A stretch of DNA of 64,000 nt, from the NCBI RefSeq assembly GCF_000934725.1, contig NZ_JYNS01000002.1, positions 492,969 to 556,968 on the forward strand, in the 5' to 3' direction. The translations under genes were made by a program, and so were the position numbers. The notes under the pieces were generated by a model. That model had not been told where the DNA came from. It searched no databases and was given only the letters and a program-made list of their open reading frames with translations. Of this stretch, positions 27,125 to 36,703 are shown piece by piece (the first letter of the stretch is position 1; each line of letters starts with the position of its first letter). Origin of the DNA: Methyloterricola oryzae. GTDB taxonomy: Bacteria > Pseudomonadota > Gammaproteobacteria > Methylococcales > Methylococcaceae.

Positions 27125-28732
27125 ATGCCCTGCCAGAACGACATTGGCGCGCGCCCGGGACCGGCGCGCAAGGCCTCTGCGAGCCCGAGTTCGGGCATGG
27201 CCAGCCGGAACGGGGGGGCTGCGGTCCATGGCCGGCCGCTAGGGTTCTGTCTCGGGCTTGGGCTGGCCTTGCTGGCTCATCTCCCTGCCATGGCGGAAGA
27301 CAAGCCTGCCAGCGCGACAACGCAGCCCCCCCAAAAGGAAGCCGTCTTCAGGCAGGACTCCGACGCGATCCGCAAGGAGCCCATCCGCATCAACCCGGGC
27401 GACAAGCGCCCAGCGGACCAGTTCAAGACCGACGTGTTCGGCCGCCCGCTGACCATCGGCGGCGCCTACGAGCTGGAGCCGCGTTACACCGAGGATCGCA
27501 GGCTGGACCCGGACTCCAACGATGACATTGCCAATGTCTCCCAGGACCTCAAGCTTGAATTCTTTTATCCCTGGTCCAAGGCCCTGTCATTCTTCATCCA
27601 GTCGAATTTCTTCTACAACCCGGATGTGTATGCGGAAAACGGCGATACCAGCTATGAGCTAGGCGCGCAACTCAGCGAGGCCTGGCTCTTCTACCACCGA
27701 TTGTTCGAATCCGATTTCAGCACTCAGATCGGCCGCCAGCGCTTCGCCGACAAGCGCCAATGGTGGTGGAACGAGCAACTCGACGCAGCCCGCGTCTACC
27801 TAGGCAACGAAGATTTTTTTGCCGAGTTTTCGGTCGCCAACGAATTTGGCTCCAAGCGCTCGGACCAGGGTTTCGTCACGCCGGTGAACGATCACGTGCT
27901 GCGCTTGATGGGCGATTTTGTCTGGCAGTGGGACCCCAAGCAAAACCTGACCCTGTTCTATCTCACCCAGTTCGACAACTCCAAGACGCAGGAGGTAGGC
28001 GATTTGATGCGGGCCGATCGCACGGATCCCAGCGATGGCGATCTCACTTGGATCGGGGCCCGCGCCATGGGCAAATTCAAGCTGGAGCATGGGGGCAAGA
28101 TCGGCTATTGGCTGGACTCGGCCTTCGTGACCGGACGCGAGACCACCTACGATTATGAGGACGTGGACAGTAAATATGCCGGGGTGGATTCTGCGGTCAA
28201 GAAGAACGTGCTGGCCTGGGGCATGGATGCGGGCGTCACCCTTTACAGCAACCTTCCCCTGGAGCCCTACTTCACCGTGGGCTACGCCTACGGCTCCGGC
28301 GACTCGGATCCGAACGACGGCACCAATACCACCTTCAGGCAGTCCGGCATCCAGAACAACAAGGTCAAGTTCTCCGGCAGTCAGCGATTTCGCTACTACG
28401 GCGAACTGTTCCGCCCCGAGCTTTCCAATCTGAGGATAGCCACCGCGGCCCTGGGCCTTCCCTTGTCCGAGGAGAGTTCAGTGGACCTGCTTTACCATCA
28501 TTACGAGCAGGCCGAAGCCTCCGACGTCATCCGCGACTCGCGCATCCGGGCGCGCCCCAACGCACGCAATACGGAAATCGGCGACGAAGTCGACCTGGTC
28601 CTGTCCCTGGACGAATGGGAACATCTCCAGGTGCAGTTTGCCGGCTCGGTCTTCAAGGCCGGCAACGCCTTCGGGGAACTCTCCGGCAATACCTCCTTTC
28701 AGCTCGATCTCACCATCAAATACAGCTTCTGA
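27125..28732 (+). CDS. AlgE-like outer-membrane export porin
   Basis: A 535-residue beta-barrel of the alginate-export (AlgE) family. A hydrophobic signal (GFCLGLGLALLAHLPAMA) ends near residue 57. Alternating amphipathic strands follow, and the chain ends in phenylalanine (IKYSF), the usual C-terminal barrel signal. The true start may be an ATG at 27197, which would give a normal signal length. AlgE channels export anionic polysaccharide across the outer membrane, so the polymer here is probably acidic. It lies 4 nt after the deacetylase gene and overlaps the next gene at TGATG. Confidence 0.85.
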   Translation: MPCQNDIGARPGPARKASASPSSGMASRNGGAAVHGRPLGFCLGLGLALLAHLPAMAEDKPASATTQPPQKEAVFRQDSDAIRKEPIRINPGDKRPADQFKTDVFGRPLTIGGAYELEPRYTEDRRLDPDSNDDIANVSQDLKLEFFYPWSKALSFFIQSNFFYNPDVYAENGDTSYELGAQLSEAWLFYHRLFESDFSTQIGRQRFADKRQWWWNEQLDAARVYLGNEDFFAEFSVANEFGSKRSDQGFVTPVNDHVLRLMGDFVWQWDPKQNLTLFYLTQFDNSKTQEVGDLMRADRTDPSDGDLTWIGARAMGKFKLEHGGKIGYWLDSAFVTGRETTYDYEDVDSKYAGVDSAVKKNVLAWGMDAGVTLYSNLPLEPYFTVGYAYGSGDSDPNDGTNTTFRQSGIQNNKVKFSGSQRFRYYGELFRPELSNLRIATAALGLPLSEESSVDLLYHHYEQAEASDVIRDSRIRARPNARNTEIGDEVDLVLSLDEWEHLQVQFAGSVFKAGNAFGELSGNTSFQLDLTIKYSF

Positions 28733-29907
28733 TGAACCGCAGCAGTCGCCCCAAAATCCTGTTCTACTGCCAGAGCCTAGTGGGTATCGGGCATCTGACC
28801 AGCACCCTATGGCTCATACGCGAACTCCTTGGGCACTCGGACGTCGACCTGATCTACGGCGGCCAGGCCGTGCGGGTCATGCCGGAGCATCCGGGTTTCC
28901 GCCACCTGCGCCTGAAAACGGTGTTGATCGACAGCGCGACGGACGCGCTTTATGCCCCCGATTGCGAACTGCCCATGGAAACCGTATGGGCAGAACGGGA
29001 AGACGCCATGCTGCAGTTTGAGCAAGGCCCTTATGCCGCGGTGTTCCTCGAATTTTTTCCGTTCGGCCGAAGACGCCTGAAGAAGGAAATCCTGGCCCTA
29101 CTGCGCCGAACGAAGCGCGGCCAGGCGGATATTCCGGTCTTCACCTTTGTCCGCGAGATCCTGGTTCCGGCACCGCCCGAGGCAGAACAGCGGATGGTGC
29201 AACTGGCGCGGGAACACATTCACACGATCTTCGTGCGCGGCGATCCCGAGATCGTCCGCTTCGAGGAAACATTCGCGCGCACGGCGGAGATCCAGGATAT
29301 CCTCTTTTACGCGGGTTATGTGAGCCCGCCGCCGATGCCGCAGCATCATGATCGTGAAAAGATGATCCTCGTCAGCCAAGGCGGCGGGGAAATCGGGCGC
29401 AACGTGCTGGAAGCCGCGATCCGCGCAGCTCCTCTGCTGCCCGAGTACCGCTTTATGGTCATTACCAGTTCCCGCGCGACGGATACGGAGGTCGCCGGCT
29501 TGCGCGCGCTGGTGGAAAGCTCGAACGTGGAAATCGTGAACTTCCTGAGCCATTTTCAGGACACCCTGGCGCGGGCCGCACTCTCCATCAGCCTGGGCGG
29601 TGACAACACCCTGATGGACGTCATCAGCACCCGCACGCCGGCGCTAGCCTTTCCCTATCCCGGCAATTCCGAGCAAGCCCTGCGGATCGCCAAACTCGCG
29701 CAACGGGGGTTCGTGTTTCCCCTGACCCCGGAGGACTTGATTGCCGAAAGGCTGGTGCAGAAAGCGCTGGACGTCATGGGCCGGCCCTATCCCGATTACA
29801 CTATTCGGGTGAACGGCGCCGCTGCCATCAGCCAAAGGGTCGAGGCCATCCTGAATGCCTCCCGAAAGGAAGTACAGATTCACCATTCAAACAGACAACA
29901 CAACTGA
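28732..29907 (+). CDS. MurG-like (GT28-type) glycosyltransferase, third paralogue
   Basis: A 391-residue protein similar to the 25164 gene product: N-terminal loop YCQSLVGIGHLTST, LEFFPFGRRRL in the middle, LVSQGGGEIGRNVL and SLGGDNTLMDV in the C-terminal half. The start overlaps the AlgE-like stop (TGATG). Three GT28-type transferases plus one GT4 enzyme imply a repeat unit of at least three or four sugars. Donor specificity cannot be read from sequence. Confidence 0.85.
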   Translation: MNRSSRPKILFYCQSLVGIGHLTSTLWLIRELLGHSDVDLIYGGQAVRVMPEHPGFRHLRLKTVLIDSATDALYAPDCELPMETVWAEREDAMLQFEQGPYAAVFLEFFPFGRRRLKKEILALLRRTKRGQADIPVFTFVREILVPAPPEAEQRMVQLAREHIHTIFVRGDPEIVRFEETFARTAEIQDILFYAGYVSPPPMPQHHDREKMILVSQGGGEIGRNVLEAAIRAAPLLPEYRFMVITSSRATDTEVAGLRALVESSNVEIVNFLSHFQDTLARAALSISLGGDNTLMDVISTRTPALAFPYPGNSEQALRIAKLAQRGFVFPLTPEDLIAERLVQKALDVMGRPYPDYTIRVNGAAAISQRVEAILNASRKEVQIHHSNRQHN

Positions 29908-29910
29908 CCT

Positions 29911-31188
29911 ATGAACGCACTCGCAAACACCAAAATCGGGATGATCGGCCTGGGCTACGTCGGCCTGCCACTGGCCGTCGAATTCGGCAAGCACATCGAT
30001 ATCGTGGGTCTGGATATCAATGTCCAGCGTGTCACGGAACTCAAGGCCGGGTTCGATCGCTCTCTGGAATGTTCCAGCGAGGAACTGAAGGCGTCGCCCC
30101 GGCTGCGTTTCACCTCCGACCCGGAAGACCTGCGCGGCTGCAACGTCTACATCGTCACCGTGCCGACACCCATCGACGACCACAAGCGCCCCGATCTGAC
30201 GCCCTTGGTCAAGGCCAGCGAAACGGTGGGTAAGGTCCTGACGCAGGGCGATATCGTCATCTACGAATCCACCGTCTACCCTGGCGCCACCGAGGAGGTA
30301 TGTGTGCCCATTCTGGAGGCGCAGTCCGGCCTTACCTACAACCAGGGTTTCTACTGCGGCTACAGCCCGGAACGCATCAATCCCGGCGACAAGGAACATC
30401 GGGTGGTGAACATCAAGAAAGTCACCTCCGGCTCCACGCCCGAGGTGGCTGAATTTGTCGATGCCCTGTACCGCCAGGTGATTACCGCCGGCACCCACAA
30501 GGCCAGCAGCATTCGGGTCGCGGAAGCGGCCAAGGTGATCGAGAACACCCAGCGCGACGTCAATATCGCCCTGATCAACGAACTCGCCATCCTCTTTCAC
30601 AAACTAGGCCTGAACACCCTCGAAGTGCTGGAGGCCGCGGGTTCCAAATGGAATTTCCTGCCGTTCCGGCCGGGTCTGGTAGGCGGGCACTGCATCGGCG
30701 TCGACCCCTACTATCTCACCCACAAGGCCCAGGAGATCGGACACCATCCGGAAATGATTCTGGCCGGCCGGCGGACCAACGACGGCATGGGGGCCCATGT
30801 GGTGCAGCGCGTGGTGAAACTCATGAACCGCAAGCGAATTCACGTGTGCCAGTCACGGGTGCTGATCCTGGGCCTCACCTTCAAGGAGAACTGCCCGGAT
30901 ATCCGCAATACCCGCGTGATCGACATTGTTCGTGAACTCGAGGGGTATAGTGCTCAGGTTGACGTGTACGATCCCTGGGCGGATGCCGCCGAATGCCAGC
31001 ATGAATACGGCATCGAACTGGTGAAAGAACTGGCAGAGGGCTGCTACGACGCCATTATCCTCGCCGTGGGGCATCAGCAGTTCAAGGACATGGGTGCCGC
31101 AGGCATCCGGGCTCTGGGCAAACCGGACGCTGTCCTGTTCGACGTCAAATATGTGCTGCCCGTGGAGGCGGTGGACGAGTATCTGTAG
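29911..31188 (+). CDS. tviB: UDP-N-acetylhexosamine 6-dehydrogenase (TviB/WbpO type)
   Basis: A 425-residue nucleotide-sugar dehydrogenase. The Rossmann motif GLGYVG is at 13-18, and catalytic C261 sits in [14 protein letters not shown]. The region after it ([14 protein letters not shown]) is typical of the TviB/WbpO group, which oxidises UDP-GlcNAc or UDP-GalNAc twice to the uronic acid with NAD. It is distinct from UDP-glucose and GDP-mannose dehydrogenases. It ends the run of same-strand exopolysaccharide genes and supplies an acidic amino-sugar donor, in agreement with the AlgE-like channel and heparinase-type proteins. Confidence 0.88.
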   Translation: MNALANTKIGMIGLGYVGLPLAVEFGKHIDIVGLDINVQRVTELKAGFDRSLECSSEELKASPRLRFTSDPEDLRGCNVYIVTVPTPIDDHKRPDLTPLVKASETVGKVLTQGDIVIYESTVYPGATEEVCVPILEAQSGLTYNQGFYCGYSPERINPGDKEHRVVNIKKVTSGSTPEVAEFVDALYRQVITAGTHKASSIRVAEAAKVIENTQRDVNIALINELAILFHKLGLNTLEVLEAAGSKWNFLPFRPGLVGGHCIGVDPYYLTHKAQEIGHHPEMILAGRRTNDGMGAHVVQRVVKLMNRKRIHVCQSRVLILGLTFKENCPDIRNTRVIDIVRELEGYSAQVDVYDPWADAAECQHEYGIELVKELAEGCYDAIILAVGHQQFKDMGAAGIRALGKPDAVLFDVKYVLPVEAVDEYL

Positions 31189-31296
31189 ACGCGGCTCCTG
31201 TATCCGCGCATTTCTCGGCTTGAAATAACGGGACGCGCGATCCAATCATTCACGGTGTGACGCAGTTCACACTACGCAATTAGCTTATTTGCCAAA

Positions 31297-31347
31297 CTCC
31301 CGCAGGTTTCAGGGCCGTCCTGGAATCCGAGCAACCCACTGCGGGAG
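31297..31347 (+). promoter_or_regulatory. SD-sequestering stem-loop in metalloprotease leader
   Basis: CTCCCGCAG at 31297-31305 is the perfect reverse complement of CTGCGGGAG at 31339-31347. The right arm contains the ribosome site GGGAG, 6 nt before the ATG at 31354. Inside lies a smaller stem (TTTCAGG with CCTGGAA, around 31307-31325). In the folded RNA the ribosome site would be buried, as in RNA thermometers or protein-gated leaders. Confidence 0.55.
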
Positions 31348-31353
31348 TCGCAA

Positions 31354-33588
31354 ATGTTTAAGCCAAGACCCTTACACTCGGTCGCTACCGCCTGCGCATC
31401 GACAGCGCCGGCCCTGTGGCTCCTGTCCACCTGCCTTCTCGCGGCACCGTATGTCGCAAGCGCCGCCGCGCAGCCTCTGACGGGACTTTCGGTCGAAGAT
31501 GCCAGAGAAGCCCTGACCGGCAAGAATTATGTGATGCAATCCGATTCCGACGGCGCAGTGCAGTCCGTGGTGGTTTCCGGTGAGAACGGTTCGGGCCAAA
31601 ACGCCCACCTCGCCGCCTTGCCTGAATGGATTGCCCAAAGCACAGCCGATTCAGGCATGCCCCAGAAGCCAAGGGTTCAGCTCAAGGAGAACCTGCAGGG
31701 ACAGGCCGCCATCGAAGCCTTGGGCGCCGAATTGGCCGCCGTGGCCGCTGCCCATGGCTGGTCCACCGACCGGCTGAAGGAAATCCTGCTGACCGACTCG
31801 AGCGCGTGGATCGACACCAGCGGCCGCGTCTACTACGTGGAAGAGGCGCAGACCAAGCCCCTGCCGGAGAAGGCCACCGGGGCGGTTGCCCCACTGAAGG
31901 CCGGCGCAGCCGAACCGCTGGACCTGGCCAAGACTTTTCTGTTGCATAGCAAGCCGGGCTCAAACCGGGTCATCTATCTGGACTTCAATGGACACACCGT
32001 AGCCGGAACGGCCTGGAACACGTCGTATGGGTTGTCGCAGATCAACGCACCGGCTTTCGATCTGGACGGCAACGCATCCGCCTTCAACGACACCGAACTA
32101 GCGCGCATCCAGGCGATCTGGCAGCGCGTGTCCGAGGACTACGCGCCCTTTGATGTGGACGTGACAACCGAGGAACCTGCCGCCGCCGCGCTGGACCGCA
32201 GCTCGGCCGGCGACCTGGCTTATGGCACACGGGCGGTGATTACACGCAGCGTCTTGAATTGCGGCTGTGGCGGCGTCGCCTACGTGGGCGCGTTCGACTT
32301 TGCCAGCACCGCCTACAAGCCAGCCTGGGTCTTCTATGACGCGCTTGGCAACGGACACGAGAAATACGTGGCCGAAGCCATTTCCCATGAGGTGGGCCAC
32401 AATCTCGGGCTCAGCCATGACGGCACTAGCACCGTCGCCTACTACCAGGGACATGGCGCCGGCACCGCCGGCTGGGCCCCAATAATGGGCGTCGGGTACT
32501 ACAGAGAACTGACGCAATGGAGCCGAGGCGAATACCCGGGCGCGAACAACAAGGAGGATGACTTTGCGATCATTCAGTCCCATGGCGCGGTAGTTCAACC
32601 CGATGAGGCCGGCGACAGCACCGCCACCGCCGCGCCTCTGGGAAGCGGCAGTGCGGGCACGTTCCAGGTATCGAAAGCCGGCACCATCCAGCGTCAAACC
32701 GATGTCGATTATTATGTGTTCGCCACCGCCGGCGGGCAGTTCAGCCTCGCCGTTGCACCGGCCGTTTCGGGTGCCAACCTGGATCTTGGCATCGCGCTGT
32801 ATGCGTCCAACGGGGCGCTGATTGCCAGCGCCAACCCGGCGACCACCCTGGATGCCAGCCTGGCCGCTTCCCTGGCCGCCGGCACCTATTACTTACGGAT
32901 CGACGGGACCGGAAAGTCAGCGAGCGGCAGTGATTACGGCTACTCCGACTACGGCAGTCTGGGCCGTTACAAGATTACCGGCAGCTACACCGCCGGCACG
33001 GCACAAGCACCGACCGCCGTCATTACGGCCTCGCCCGCCACGGGTGTCGCGCCTCTGCCCGTCGGATTCTCCAGCAGCGGCTCGAAGGATGATGGAACCC
33101 TGGTCGCCTACAGTTGGAACTTTGGCGATGGTACGGCTGCTTCAAGCGAACCCAATCCTCAACATACGTTCACCGCTGCCGGCACCTATACCGTGACCTT
33201 GACCGTGAGGGACGACCAGGGCCTGACGGGCAGTGCAACAACCCAGGTCACCGTAACTGCACCGGTCGTGGCCACCACCCTCCGTGTCAGCCAGATGGCG
33301 CTGCAGATGGTGGGAACGCGCACGAATACCTGGGCCTATGCCTACGTGGTGGTCCTGGACGGCAAGGGTCAAGCGGTGCCCAGTGCCACGGTCCAGGGCA
33401 AATGGACCGGCATGGCGACGGCAAACGTGTCCGGTGTTACCAATGCGTCCGGCATCGCGACCCTGGCATCGCCGGTTTCCTCGGCAACCAAGGGCACGTT
33501 CACCTTCACCGTGACCGGCATCACCCGCTCTGGGTACACCTATGCGCCCGGCACCAATTCACTGAGTTCCATCAGCATTTCCCGCTAA
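31354..33588 (+). CDS. Secreted zinc metalloprotease with PPC and PKD domains
   Basis: A 744-residue exported protein. The signal peptide is about 1-38. A propeptide-like region precedes the catalytic domain, whose zinc motif is HEVGHNLGLSHD (H345, E346, H349, H355) with a Met-turn IMGVGYY. After it come a pre-peptidase C-terminal (PPC) beta-domain (about 420-545), a PKD domain (SWNFGDGT, about 550-640) and a last Ig-like domain (about 645-744). Such tails usually help secretion and substrate binding. The set suggests extracellular proteolysis. Expression may be gated by the leader hairpin upstream; a strong hairpin follows the stop. Confidence 0.88.
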   Translation: MFKPRPLHSVATACASTAPALWLLSTCLLAAPYVASAAAQPLTGLSVEDAREALTGKNYVMQSDSDGAVQSVVVSGENGSGQNAHLAALPEWIAQSTADSGMPQKPRVQLKENLQGQAAIEALGAELAAVAAAHGWSTDRLKEILLTDSSAWIDTSGRVYYVEEAQTKPLPEKATGAVAPLKAGAAEPLDLAKTFLLHSKPGSNRVIYLDFNGHTVAGTAWNTSYGLSQINAPAFDLDGNASAFNDTELARIQAIWQRVSEDYAPFDVDVTTEEPAAAALDRSSAGDLAYGTRAVITRSVLNCGCGGVAYVGAFDFASTAYKPAWVFYDALGNGHEKYVAEAISHEVGHNLGLSHDGTSTVAYYQGHGAGTAGWAPIMGVGYYRELTQWSRGEYPGANNKEDDFAIIQSHGAVVQPDEAGDSTATAAPLGSGSAGTFQVSKAGTIQRQTDVDYYVFATAGGQFSLAVAPAVSGANLDLGIALYASNGALIASANPATTLDASLAASLAAGTYYLRIDGTGKSASGSDYGYSDYGSLGRYKITGSYTAGTAQAPTAVITASPATGVAPLPVGFSSSGSKDDGTLVAYSWNFGDGTAASSEPNPQHTFTAAGTYTVTLTVRDDQGLTGSATTQVTVTAPVVATTLRVSQMALQMVGTRTNTWAYAYVVVLDGKGQAVPSATVQGKWTGMATANVSGVTNASGIATLASPVSSATKGTFTFTVTGITRSGYTYAPGTNSLSSISISR

Positions 33589-33595
33589 TCGACCT

Positions 33596-33627
33596 GGCCC
33601 CTGTCCGTCACAAGACGGACCGGGGCC
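33596..33627 (+). terminator. Strong hairpin after metalloprotease
   Basis: GGCCCC-T-GTCCGTC (33596-33609), loop ACAA, then GACGGAC-C-GGGGCC (33614-33627): a 13-bp stem with one mismatch, 8 nt after the stop. There is no U-run, so it may be a weak intrinsic terminator or an mRNA 3'-end stabiliser. Confidence 0.55.
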
Positions 33628-33883
33628 ATCGGCAAATGTCCTCGCCCACTCTCCTCGCATCGCCGGTGCATGCCACTTGGGCGCCGATAATGGGGGCTGC
33701 TGCCTAACGCTCCTGTTTGCGGTTAAACTGGTGCAAACAAGCCGAAATCCCGGACGATCATCCATCTCGGGACAGCCCGCAGGGTTACGGCACCAGCTAA
33801 CCGGCGGGACTCTGTCCGAATTAGAGGGGTGGTCAGGCCACGGGCATCCCCTGCCCGCCTTGTACAACCGCAGAACGACGTTG

Positions 33884-34624
33884 ATGCCCATGACAGAAAG
33901 CGAATGGAACCTGCGTGTCGACTTGGCCGCGGCCTTTCATCTGGCCGTGAAATATGAACTTCACGAGGGTATCGCCAACCATTTCTCGGCGATGCTGCCC
34001 GACGGCCAGCACTTCCTGGTCAACCCCTTTGGGCTGCACTTCGCGGAGCTCACCGCTTCAAACCTGATCGTCTGCGATCTGCAAGGCCGGGTAACGCGCG
34101 GCGAAGGTGCGCCGGCCGCCTCGGCACACCATATACACGCGCCCATACACCGATTGGTACCCCGCGCGCGCGTGCTGCTGCACACCCATCAGCCCCATGC
34201 AACGGCCATCAGCATGATCGCGGAGGGGCGGCTGGAATGGGCCCTGCACACCAGTTGCCGCTTCCACGGCCGCGTCGCCTACGACCGGGACTATGACGGC
34301 GTTGCCCTGGCGGATACGGTGGGTGAACGCATGGCCGCAGTGCTTGGCGATGCCGAGGTCCTGTTTCTCGGCAACCACGGCGTGATGACCGTCGCGCCCA
34401 CGGTTGCGCAGGCTTTCGACGACCTATATTTTCTGGAACGTGCCGCGCAGACGCAGTTGCTGGCGATGTCCAGTGGACAGCCATTGGCCATGCTCGATGA
34501 GGATTTGATACAACAGGTAGCTGCCCAGACCCGTTACGAACGTTTCGAATTGGGCTATATCGAACGCCATTTCGCTGCCCAGAAGCGCCTTCTGGACCAG
34601 GACGGCGGCCTGTACAAGCAATGA
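33884..34624 (+). CDS. Class II aldolase/adducin-family protein
   Basis: A 246-residue cytoplasmic protein. The zinc ligands typical of fuculose-1-phosphate aldolase-like enzymes are visible: HTH in LLHTHQPHA and His in GNHGVM. Members cleave sugar phosphates or act as dehydratases or decarboxylases. The ATG at 33884 (or 33890) is chosen because family similarity begins there; the frame stays open further upstream with no conserved sequence. No strong ribosome site is visible. Flanking genes give no pathway context. Confidence 0.85.
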   Translation: MPMTESEWNLRVDLAAAFHLAVKYELHEGIANHFSAMLPDGQHFLVNPFGLHFAELTASNLIVCDLQGRVTRGEGAPAASAHHIHAPIHRLVPRARVLLHTHQPHATAISMIAEGRLEWALHTSCRFHGRVAYDRDYDGVALADTVGERMAAVLGDAEVLFLGNHGVMTVAPTVAQAFDDLYFLERAAQTQLLAMSSGQPLAMLDEDLIQQVAAQTRYERFELGYIERHFAAQKRLLDQDGGLYKQ

Positions 34625-34689
34625 CCCTTCAAGCGTCGGAAACACGCGCCTGGCTTGGAACCGCACATCCACTGCCTTTAAGGAGCACC

Positions 34690-34749
34690 ATGAACAGACA
34701 GCATTCCTGCTTCAGAACACAGGCCAAGGAACTGGCTCATGTCGGATAA
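34690..34749 (+). CDS. Putative 19-residue leader peptide
   Basis: A short open frame (MNRQHSCFRTQAKELAHVG) with a perfect AAGGAG 4 nt before its ATG. Its stop at 34747-34749 overlaps the start of the nitrobindin-like gene (34739), an arrangement that would couple translation. It contains single Cys and two His residues but no amino-acid run that would suggest classical attenuation. Confidence 0.4.
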   Translation: MNRQHSCFRTQAKELAHVG

Positions 34750-35380
34750 GTTAATGGATGATATCTACACCGAGCCTGCCGACGTCGATCCGGACACCCT
34801 TCGCAATCTGGGTCCCCTGACCCCGCTAGCCGGCGTGTGGGAGGGCTTGCGCGGTACCGATGTCCATCCGGATGCGGAAGGTCCTGTCGAGGACACCTAT
34901 CTCGAACGTTACGACTTGCAACCCATCGATCCGCAAACCAACGGACCACAGCTACTCTATGGTCTGCGCTACCACGTACACGTCACCCGGCCTGGCGCGA
35001 TCGAGACGTTTCACGACCAGGTCGGCTATTGGTTGTGGGAGCCCGCCACTGAACGCGTGATCCAGACCCTGGCCATACCCCGCGGCCAGATTGCGATGGC
35101 GGCGGGCCACAGCAAGCCGGATGCCCGGCGCTTCGACCTGAGTTGCGATGCCGAATCCCCCTACTGGGGCACCTGTTCCAACCCGTTCCTGCACCAGGCA
35201 TTCCGGACCGTGCGATTCACGATCACGGTAATCGTCCACGACGACGGAACCTGGTCGTACGAACAGGACACGGTACTGCGGATACAGGGCCGCGACGATG
35301 AGTTCCATCACACCGACCGCAACACCTTGCGCCGCATCGCAGCCCCGACGCCGAACCCACTGATGCGCAACCCGGGATGA
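34739..35380 (+). CDS. Nitrobindin-like heme-binding beta-barrel protein
   Basis: A 213-residue protein of the FABP-like/THAP4 heme-binding (former DUF1794) family. LGPLTPLAGVWEG near the N-terminus and FHHTDRNTLRR near the C-terminus are the conserved ends; the latter carries the candidate heme-ligand histidine. Homologues bind ferric heme and react with NO or peroxynitrite. AAGGA lies 8 nt before the ATG at 34739. The start lies inside a short upstream frame (34690-34749). Confidence 0.8.
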   Translation: MSDKLMDDIYTEPADVDPDTLRNLGPLTPLAGVWEGLRGTDVHPDAEGPVEDTYLERYDLQPIDPQTNGPQLLYGLRYHVHVTRPGAIETFHDQVGYWLWEPATERVIQTLAIPRGQIAMAAGHSKPDARRFDLSCDAESPYWGTCSNPFLHQAFRTVRFTITVIVHDDGTWSYEQDTVLRIQGRDDEFHHTDRNTLRRIAAPTPNPLMRNPG

Positions 35381-35416
35381 AGGGGCCGCCTGTGCCCGGC
35401 AGGCGAAGGACGGTGT

Positions 35417-36682
35417 TCAGGTGCTCGTGCCCAGCGTCACCTGCTGCAGCAAGCGCAGCGCGTGGTAGGCGATACTGGTCCTAATCCGCTCCGGTGGACT
35501 GCCCCGTAAATCGAAGTGCTTGAGGGCATGGGTTCCGCCTGCGGCGACACACCCGATGAAGATGATACCCGCCGCCGGCGCCTGATCGTCTCCGCCTGAT
35601 TCCGCGACGCCGTTCACCGCCAGGGCAAGATCGGCGCCGGACACGCCCAGCGCCGCCCGCGCCATGTCCATCGCCAAGGCTGCGCTCACTCCGCGCGACT
35701 CCGCCAGTATCGCCGGATCCAGCCCAAGCAGGGTTGCCAAAGCTCCGTCGGCGGGACCGGTCACCTGCAGCCGCAGTTGCTGCGGATTTCCCGGCACACT
35801 AGCGAAGAGCGCTCCAACCTGCCCGCCGGTGCACGTGTCCGCCACCGCCAGTCCGAGTTGATTCAGCACGACAGGTCGCGTCGTGACGGCGATAAAGCTG
35901 TCATCGCGCCCGCCGAACACGATGTCCCCGAGACGCTGGCGCACTTCATCGGCGGCCCGCTGCGCGAGGCTTACCGCGGCGAATTCGTCTTCCGCGCGCG
36001 CCAGTACCTTGACTTCAATTTCGGGAAAATGTGCCCGGTACCCCAAGGTCACGCCGAGAAACATCTGCTCGACGCCCGACAGCCGCTCCCCCAACTCCGA
36101 TTCCGGCATGCCGAATGTGCGCAGGTGCACCTGATGACCGTTGCGCGGGGCCAGGCCCGCGATACGCGGGGAAACCTGCTCGCTGAAAAGGTGGCGCATC
36201 TCGCGCGGCACGCCCGGCATCACGAACATACGGCACCGCCCCATCCGCGCGGCGAAACCCGGGGCGGTGCCCATGGCATTGGCCAGCACCTCGGCACCCG
36301 CCGGGAAAAAGGCCTGTTTCTCGTTGCTCGGGGACATGCTCCGGCCGCGCGAGGCGAAAAAGGCCTGGATGCTTCGCAAGGATCCTGGATCGAGCACCAG
36401 CCCGACACCCAAGGCCCGCGCGAATGCCTCCGTGGTGAGGTCATCGGTGGTGGGGCCAAGACCCCCGGTGGAAACCAGTACGTCGCTCCTCGCCGCCAGG
36501 CTCCGCACGGCCTCTTCGATATGGCCGATATCATCATCCACGGTCAGGTGCTCGGCCACTTCGAAGCCCAGCGCTATGAGCTCACCAGCCAGCCAGGCGG
36601 CGTTACTGTTGATCAACTCCCCGCGCGTCAGCTCGGTGCCGATCGTGAGAATTGCCGCCGAAAGTGAAGTCTTTCCCGTCAT
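35417..36682 (-). CDS. cinA: CinA-family protein (MoCF-like plus NMN amidohydrolase-like domains)
   Basis: A 421-residue two-domain protein. The N-terminal molybdopterin-binding-like domain has TIGTELTRGELINSN and STGGLGPTTDDLT. The C-terminal domain has DTCTGGQVGALFASVPG and GVAESGGDDQ. In the usual CinA the latter reads ESCTGG, with Ser as nucleophile; here the same position is T-C-T-G-G, so the nicotinamide-nucleotide amidohydrolase activity is uncertain. The family takes part in NAD salvage (ADP-ribose hydrolysis, NMN deamidation). The next gene on this strand starts 21 bp upstream, so they may share a transcript. Confidence 0.88.
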   Translation of the reverse strand: MTGKTSLSAAILTIGTELTRGELINSNAAWLAGELIALGFEVAEHLTVDDDIGHIEEAVRSLAARSDVLVSTGGLGPTTDDLTTEAFARALGVGLVLDPGSLRSIQAFFASRGRSMSPSNEKQAFFPAGAEVLANAMGTAPGFAARMGRCRMFVMPGVPREMRHLFSEQVSPRIAGLAPRNGHQVHLRTFGMPESELGERLSGVEQMFLGVTLGYRAHFPEIEVKVLARAEDEFAAVSLAQRAADEVRQRLGDIVFGGRDDSFIAVTTRPVVLNQLGLAVADTCTGGQVGALFASVPGNPQQLRLQVTGPADGALATLLGLDPAILAESRGVSAALAMDMARAALGVSGADLALAVNGVAESGGDDQAPAAGIIFIGCVAAGGTHALKHFDLRGSPPERIRTSIAYHALRLLQQVTLGTST

Positions 36683-36703
36683 ATGCCTGCAATCCGGTCC
36701 GGG

